Below are positions 59,292-64,000 of a DNA stretch of 64,000 nt, in pieces. The DNA is from Zerene cesonia. Lineage: Eukaryota; Arthropoda; Insecta; Lepidoptera; Pieridae. The notes under the pieces were generated by a model. That model worked only from the letters and a program-made list of their open reading frames with translations. It had not been told where the DNA came from and ran no database searches. Location of the stretch: NCBI RefSeq assembly GCF_012273895.1, contig NC_052102.1:10472002-10536001 (forward strand), in the 5' to 3' direction. The stretch's first letter is position 1. Each line of letters opens with the position of its first letter. The position numbers and the translations under genes are program-made.

Positions 59292-62200
59292 CTGCGGGCA
59301 AAGAGTTTGTTATAACATCGTTTCTTTATGGTTTCTTAACTTTATTTAATGATTATTATTTTGATTACTTATTTTGATGACTATGGAACTATAAATTGAT
59401 TTTAAAAAATAGAACTTTTAGAATTTAGGCACACAACATATTGTCATTTTATTTTTCTATTACATACTTCAATTTACAAAGCAATATAGATTTAATAAAA
59501 GGAAACAGGCTATATATAACAATACGACCTGTTTTCTATGGACTAGTTCTCAAAACTACTGTCGTTACAAAAATCTTACTGCTACAGTTAACACTTATGT
59601 AACTAACGTATATTGTGTCTATTGGTCAATATGTCTATTTGTTTGTATATGTGTCTCTTTGTATGTGTAGCAGTATTTCTGGCTGTTCGCTTATTGTCTA
59701 TCTAACTATTGTACGCCCAACTTTTTACATGTCTGTACAACAGCTGTATGTGAGTCTATGTCTATTCATCTGTCTACCGATATCTCTGTGTGCTATCCGC
59801 AAATTTCTATCTGTATGTCTGTCCGTCTCTTTCCCCGTACGCGTGTGCGTGCGGCCGTGCGTGCGTGTATGCATATGCATATACGTTTGCGTGTGTACGT
59901 GTGCGTGTGTGCGGCAGGTCACTCACCCCTGCGCGGCAGCGTGTGCACGTAAAGACAGTTGTCGACGGAGATGGAGAGCAGCGCGGCGTCGGAGCGCGAG
60001 GCGATGGCGCGCCCCCCCTCCGCGCCGCCCGCGCCCCCCGCGCCACCCGCCCCCCCCGCCCCGCCCGCGCCGCCCGCCGGCAGGAACGCCAGCCCCGTCA
60101 CGAACATGCGGTGCGCGCGGGGCACGTGCACCACGCGCTGGCACAGAGGGATACATTGATTAATTAATCATCACCAGGACACTTGTTAGCGGATGATGAT
60201 TAGCGAATGAATTAAAATTTCGTTTGAATTGAAATGGTTAAATACAAAATTGAGTATATCCCTGCTCACCTGCAAACTAAACGCGATGTATATATCCACG
60301 GAGCCGCTGAACATGGTTCCGACGGCGACGTACCGGCCGTCGTCCCGCACGGCCAGCGCGGACAGCGACTCGCCGCACAGCACCGCGCGCGCCGCCGAGC
60401 TGGCCCCGCTCGCCCACAGCTGCAGCAGGCCGCGCTGCTTACCGGAGCGCACCAGCGGGTTCGCGATTGTGAACATTCTGTACTCGTCCGGCCTGTCTTC
60501 TATCGTGCCGTACCTGATTGGACGCAGATTACAACTTTTTGGATGAAATGTGGATAAAGTTTGAGATTGAATGGATGCTATAAAATTCTATATGAATTAT
60601 TTAAAAAGCTTTTAAGTAATATGCAATCCTGAGAATAACAAGAAACACTAGCATGAGTAATGACACTGTATTATTTAGATTTTTCAATGCTTTTAACGAA
60701 TTATTGTAGTATAATAGATCTACTACATCCTATCCTACTATAATCCTACTTAATCCTACTAATAATATTATAAATTCGAATGTTTGTAAGGATGTGTATG
60801 TGAGTTTGTAGCTCTTTCACGCAAATACTACTGAACCGATTACAATGAAATTTGACACGTAGACAGCTGGACAACTGAAATAACGTATAGACTTTTTATC
60901 CCGACATTCCTACGGGATACGGACTTACGCGGGTGAAACCGCGGGGCGGAGCTAATAAAATACAAAAACTTGTCATATAAATAAGTCGTGTGTATCAAAG
61001 TTTCCAGCTGATTTTGAATCGAGTGCAAGAAAATAGATCTGTCATAACAGATGTATATATCATCTGCCCCATACGCATTAGTTGCGTACGCGTACGTACG
61101 TTGGACGCGGGACTTCACTATCATCATATCTAAGTAAATATTCCATTCAAAAACAATTTACATGAAAAATAATATTTGATTTTGAGTTTGAATTTGAGTT
61201 AATGTTCAACTAACTTGCACCGTCGGAAGAGATACTTGTTCCCATTCGGCGGGGTGCAAGTGATCGTGCGCAGCGGCGGCGCCGCCCCGCCGGTGCCCCA
61301 CACCAGTAGCTGTCCGTCCTTCGCTATGCTCACCAGCTGCTTGCCGCACGGACTAAAGTCTAGGTCATCTAGCTGGAAATTGTTTTTATGTTCTATCAGG
61401 ATAAATGGTACACTTAGTCTGTACCTAATCTAATAATAAAGCTAAAGATTTTTTTTTGTTTTAAAATGCTCATCACAGGAACTATTGGACCAATTTCAAA
61501 AGTTCTTCACTATTGGATGTGAATGTGATATAGGCTTTGTTATGTGTCCAAAGTGGCCCACTAGTACTGAATATAAAAATATTTTCAAGCTACAAGCCAA
61601 CAAATAAAACACTTCCAACTTTATTGATTTAAATCATTTTAAGTATTCATAAAAATTTTTTGGCAATAAAGAGTTCATGGAGAGTAAAGTACCTCTTTAG
61701 TATGACCTTGAAGTTCAAACAGCAATTGCATCTGTGGAAAACTCCAAACTCTGACTTTTCCATCCACTCCACCGGTGGCCATGAGTTTACCATTCGGACA
61801 TACTGTCACCACTCGCTGTAAGGGATCATCTCTGAAGAAAAAATTACAATAACATCAAAAATAAGATAACTTCTGTGCTTGATTGATTAATGTTTAAATG
61901 TTATAGGAAATAGAATATTTATCATGATCATGCCTGTTAAATTTTAATTTTGTGATACATTTGATAAACTCTTTATCAAAAATAAAAGGACTGTTACATA
62001 TTTATCAGAAAGTCCAGAAATTTTAGAAACTGCCTTCTCATATTACTATAAGCATAATTTGTTAATTCAAAACTGTTCTGATAAACGCAGCTGACAGAAG
62101 GAATTATTAAATTCAGCTAATCTTTATCAATTTTAGTCCTTCCCTTATACAATGTTAGTGTCAATATAAGTTATATTTATTGTTTATTAGCAAGTAATAC

Positions 62201-63171
62201 ATTATGAACATAGCTATAAGGTAACTTTGCTAACACTATATTATTCATATTCAATATCTTATGTAATATAATACATATTGATGGATATAATAAAATTTAC
62301 AAGAAAATAAATCATGATTTTTTTATATCTACTGCTTAGACTTATTATAAACAATGAAATAGCATAAAATTATCAGCTGTCTCAATCCAAGAGTACAAGA
62401 TTGTGTTAGTGGGTGCTACAAATGGCATTTAACTTAATATATGAATGATTTTGTATACAATAGCCTGCTTTTGAATTTAATTTTCTTTTTAAAAGGAAGT
62501 TGATCTGTTATTCAAGTAATGCAGAATGATGACTCATATAGGACCTACCCAAAGTCAGTTTGCACACTATCACTGGGCCGGATTTCAAATGATATTCGCT
62601 TCTCAGTTGTATTGCAATTACTATCCATTTTAGAAATATTATCATTCTCGGAAACCGTTCGGCGGCGACGACGTACAAGACCGTTTTCCGCGCGAAAACT
62701 ACCTCGCCTCATCTCCGCAGCATCCACCATCCGAATATTCACTTTATACAGCTGGCAGTGGCTCTCCTGCCCAGCTGCCAGGTATATTTTATTCTGCACA
62801 CTACGAACGGAACAATTCATCACAACATTCGGCCCGGTTTCATGCCTCATTACTTCTTCTGCCACAAATCTGGTACCATTGTGCGAGAGTTCAAATATTT
62901 CCTAAAAAATAAATTCAATGTTTTAGACGGTGAATGCTTAAAATTGGAAATCGTTGCAATCGATAAGCTGGTACTGAAATTATTGACGCGTTGCTTCTTT
63001 TAAATGATACTGCATAATGCAATGACGTATACATACAAATCCATTCGCGACGCCCGTATTTGATGCTCCACCGCCACCAGCTATGATTACATGTCGATTC
63101 GTGAGGGTTTGAAGAGTGTAAAGGGGAAAATCGACCTTCGCAAGAAGACCATCGCATCTATTGCGAGACAT
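59206..63171 (-). CDS. Preb: PREB/Sec12, Sar1 guanine-nucleotide exchange factor (7 joined exons)
   Basis: Minus-strand exons 63171-63037, 62901-62549, 61831-61693, 61372-61215, 60513-60270, 60137-59927 and 59291-59206 join in frame to 441 residues plus stop, all with GT-AG introns. Known: Sec12/PREB is an ER membrane protein whose cytosolic WD-repeat propeller exchanges GDP for GTP on Sar1, which starts COPII coat assembly. Seen: AGGGGASNTGVANGF (31-45), matching the glycine loop of the catalytic region; AAGQESHCQLY; VQTDFGDDPLQRVV; MATGGVDGKVRVW; FSPCGKQLVSIAKDG; GSVDIYIAFSLQ; and a C-terminal membrane segment. Human PREB has the same landmarks in order and a similar length (417). Unusual: an RRRRR run at ~115-120 and a glycine/alanine expansion at ~365-380. 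Confidence 0.95.
59292..59926 (-). other. PREB intron 6, low-complexity
   Basis: It contains imperfect TGTCTATC-type and GTGCGT-type simple repeats (about 59,615-59,910). These keep a plus-strand frame of 182 codons open (59615-60163), which is spurious. Confidence 0.8.
59927..60137 (-). CDS. Preb: PREB exon 6 with glycine/alanine expansion
   Basis: The acceptor GTGCCAG is followed by RVVHVPRAHRMFVTGLAFLP, then a run of GGA triplets, and SRSDAALLSISVDNCLYVHT. It is the last WD blade. Human PREB has a short loop (EKGRGPE) where this one has the GGA repeat. The donor is AGGG|GTGAGT. Confidence 0.92.
60270..60513 (-). CDS. Preb: PREB exon 5
   Basis: It encodes YGTIEDRPDEYRMFTIANPL, then LLQLWASGASSAARAVLCGE and GSVDIYIAFSLQ. 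The last motif is nearly identical in human PREB. The donor is GCAG|GTGAGC. Confidence 0.95.
60514..61214 (-). other. PREB intron 4 with Helitron
   Basis: This 0.7-kb intron hosts the Helitron at 60,754-60,955. The rest is AT-rich. Confidence 0.85.
60754..60955 (+). mobile_element. Helitron inside a PREB intron, antisense to the gene
   Basis: It starts TCCTACTAATAATATTATAA, has CTACTGAACCGATTACAATG and ends in the hairpin GCGGGTGAAACCGC and GGAGCTAA, so the usual CTAGT has changed to CTAAT. Several TCCTACT copies are stacked just before its 5' end (60,728-60,753). Confidence 0.8.
61215..61372 (-). CDS. Preb: PREB exon 4
   Basis: It encodes LDDLDFSPCGKQLVSIAKDG and QLLVWGTGGAAPPLRT and on to KYLFRRC. 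The donor is GCAA|GTTAGT. The Lys codon is completed by exon 5. Confidence 0.92.
61693..61831 (-). CDS. Preb: PREB exon 3
   Basis: It encodes DDPLQRVVTVCPNGKLMATG and then VDGKVRVWSFPQMQLLFELQ and GHTKE, a complete WD repeat. The acceptor is TCTTCAG and the donor is AGAG|GTACTT. Confidence 0.95.
62549..62901 (-). CDS. Preb: PREB exon 2
   Basis: The acceptor TTTTTTAG is followed by EIFELSHNGTRFVAEEVMRH, and the exon reaches DSVQTDF with two bases of the next codon. It holds the first propeller blades and an Arg-rich loop, GLVRRRRRTVSEN. The donor is TTTGG|GTAGGT. Confidence 0.92.
63037..63171 (-). CDS. Preb: PREB exon 1
   Basis: It starts ATG at 63171 and encodes MSRNRCDGLLAKVDFPLYTL and on to IIAGGGGASNTGVANGF. 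It ends in phase 0 at GGATTT|GTATGT. Human PREB also starts MSR and has FPLY and GGGGAAKTGIKNG here, which fixes the start. Confidence 0.93.
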
Positions 63172-64000
63172 GATGAATTATGGCTATCACTTCCTTCTAT
63201 CAGATGCTGATTCTTAACGAACTAACATTTCCTATTACAATAATTAACAACATTAGTCTTTTATTTATTATAACATCACGAATAAAAACAGGTACGGGCT
63301 AAACAACTGGATAGATTCCTGCAACTTTGAAACTTCCAACATGACAAAAGTCAATTTGACATATTTGACAAGTAACCGATGTTTACAACGAAAGCTATTG
63401 CAAAACATTCTCTAAACGTGTCTAATAAAATAAGGAAATAGCAAGTAAAAGTCTTAGTAAAAAATATGAGGAAAAAGTATGCAAACCAATGATGATCCTA
63501 ATGTCACAATGTAATTTTATTTTAATATAAATAACTTTAATTATTTATCAGCTCCTTGACAGACATCGTAAATGTTACTTATAAGGAAATATGTAAGGTA
63601 AACTATGGAAAAATGTGTCCTTATTTATAAAATGATCTAGGTCATTCTGAGAGAATAGCAAGCAGTTCAAACTTCGCTGGTTTCTCTTTTTACTAAGTCT
63701 TTCATAGAGTTATGACCCATTTTACTTTTTGGCGCACTAGATATTCAGTGGGAAGATACTTTAATTTCAACAATAAAACGACAATACACACTGTACTGTG
63801 CTGTGGTGTGTGCTGTGCTAAGTATATACTCTACAATACAGAGATCAGAAATGCGATTTCTTTACGTGGATAATTTTTATTTTTATACCTTTTATACATT
63901 GGAAAAAATAAAATGGACTTTAAGATTCTAAAATATTTTTATTTTTTACAATTACAATTATACATACACCACTAACATTCTTTTAAATCATTACAAAAAT
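63172..64000. promoter_or_regulatory. Region upstream of PREB
   Basis: It presumably holds the PREB 5' leader and promoter. A cluster of TGACA half-sites, TGACAAAAGTCAATTTGACA and TATTTGACA, lies at about 63,340-63,372. The remaining ~600 bases are AT-rich with no exon seen. Confidence 0.35.

Noticed and set aside
59615..60163. 182-codon plus-strand frame
   Set aside because: It is held open by simple repeats in PREB intron 6 and by antisense of the GC-rich exon 6. The minus-strand exon has clear homology.

Overview
The window looks like nuclear DNA from a butterfly or moth (Lepidoptera). The evidence is an AT-rich background, short GC-rich exons in long introns, many short non-autonomous Helitrons of a type common in Lepidoptera, a tRNA-derived SINE typical of the order, and two animal genes whose best matches from memory are the insect NFAT/NFAT5 factor and the COPII exchange factor Sec12/PREB. 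I cannot name the species. No CRISPR array, operon or free-standing tRNA/rRNA gene is visible.

Layout. Positions 1 to about 38,880 hold no protein-coding exon I can support. This part is AT-rich non-coding DNA with many transposable-element remnants: Helitrons, LINE 3' ends, SINE copies, a 169-bp MITE and relics of a retroelement with a hammerhead-like motif. A run of exactly 1000 N (6658-7657) is flanked on both edges by the same ~1 kb sequence, so it is probably an unmerged contig overlap, not a biological duplication. The right part of this region may be upstream intron or promoter DNA of the NFAT gene.

From 38,881 to 55,432 (+) lies an NFAT5-type Rel-homology transcription factor. Ten coding exons join in one frame into 1004 codons: a GK-rich basic N-terminus, the Rel DNA-binding domain, the IPT dimerisation domain, a proline/alanine linker and a long Q/M/S-rich activation region ending in a (SQAV)6 repeat. 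A separate exon at 44,928-45,153, carrying a KRRR cluster and a VKIE sumoylation consensus, splices in phase to the same downstream exon but not after exon 1. This implies alternative 5' ends. A possible alternative terminal intron (55,398-55,904) would change the last residues.

From 63,171 down to 59,206 (-) lies PREB/Sec12, seven coding exons joining to 441 residues: WD-repeat propeller and a C-terminal membrane anchor. It lies tail-to-tail with NFAT, with about 3.8 kb between stop codons. The two genes have unrelated jobs (osmotic or immune-type transcription versus ER export) and nothing in the sequence links them beyond position.

Exon borders were set by hand from GT/AG sites, reading-frame continuity and remembered family similarity. 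No alignment or transcript data were available.
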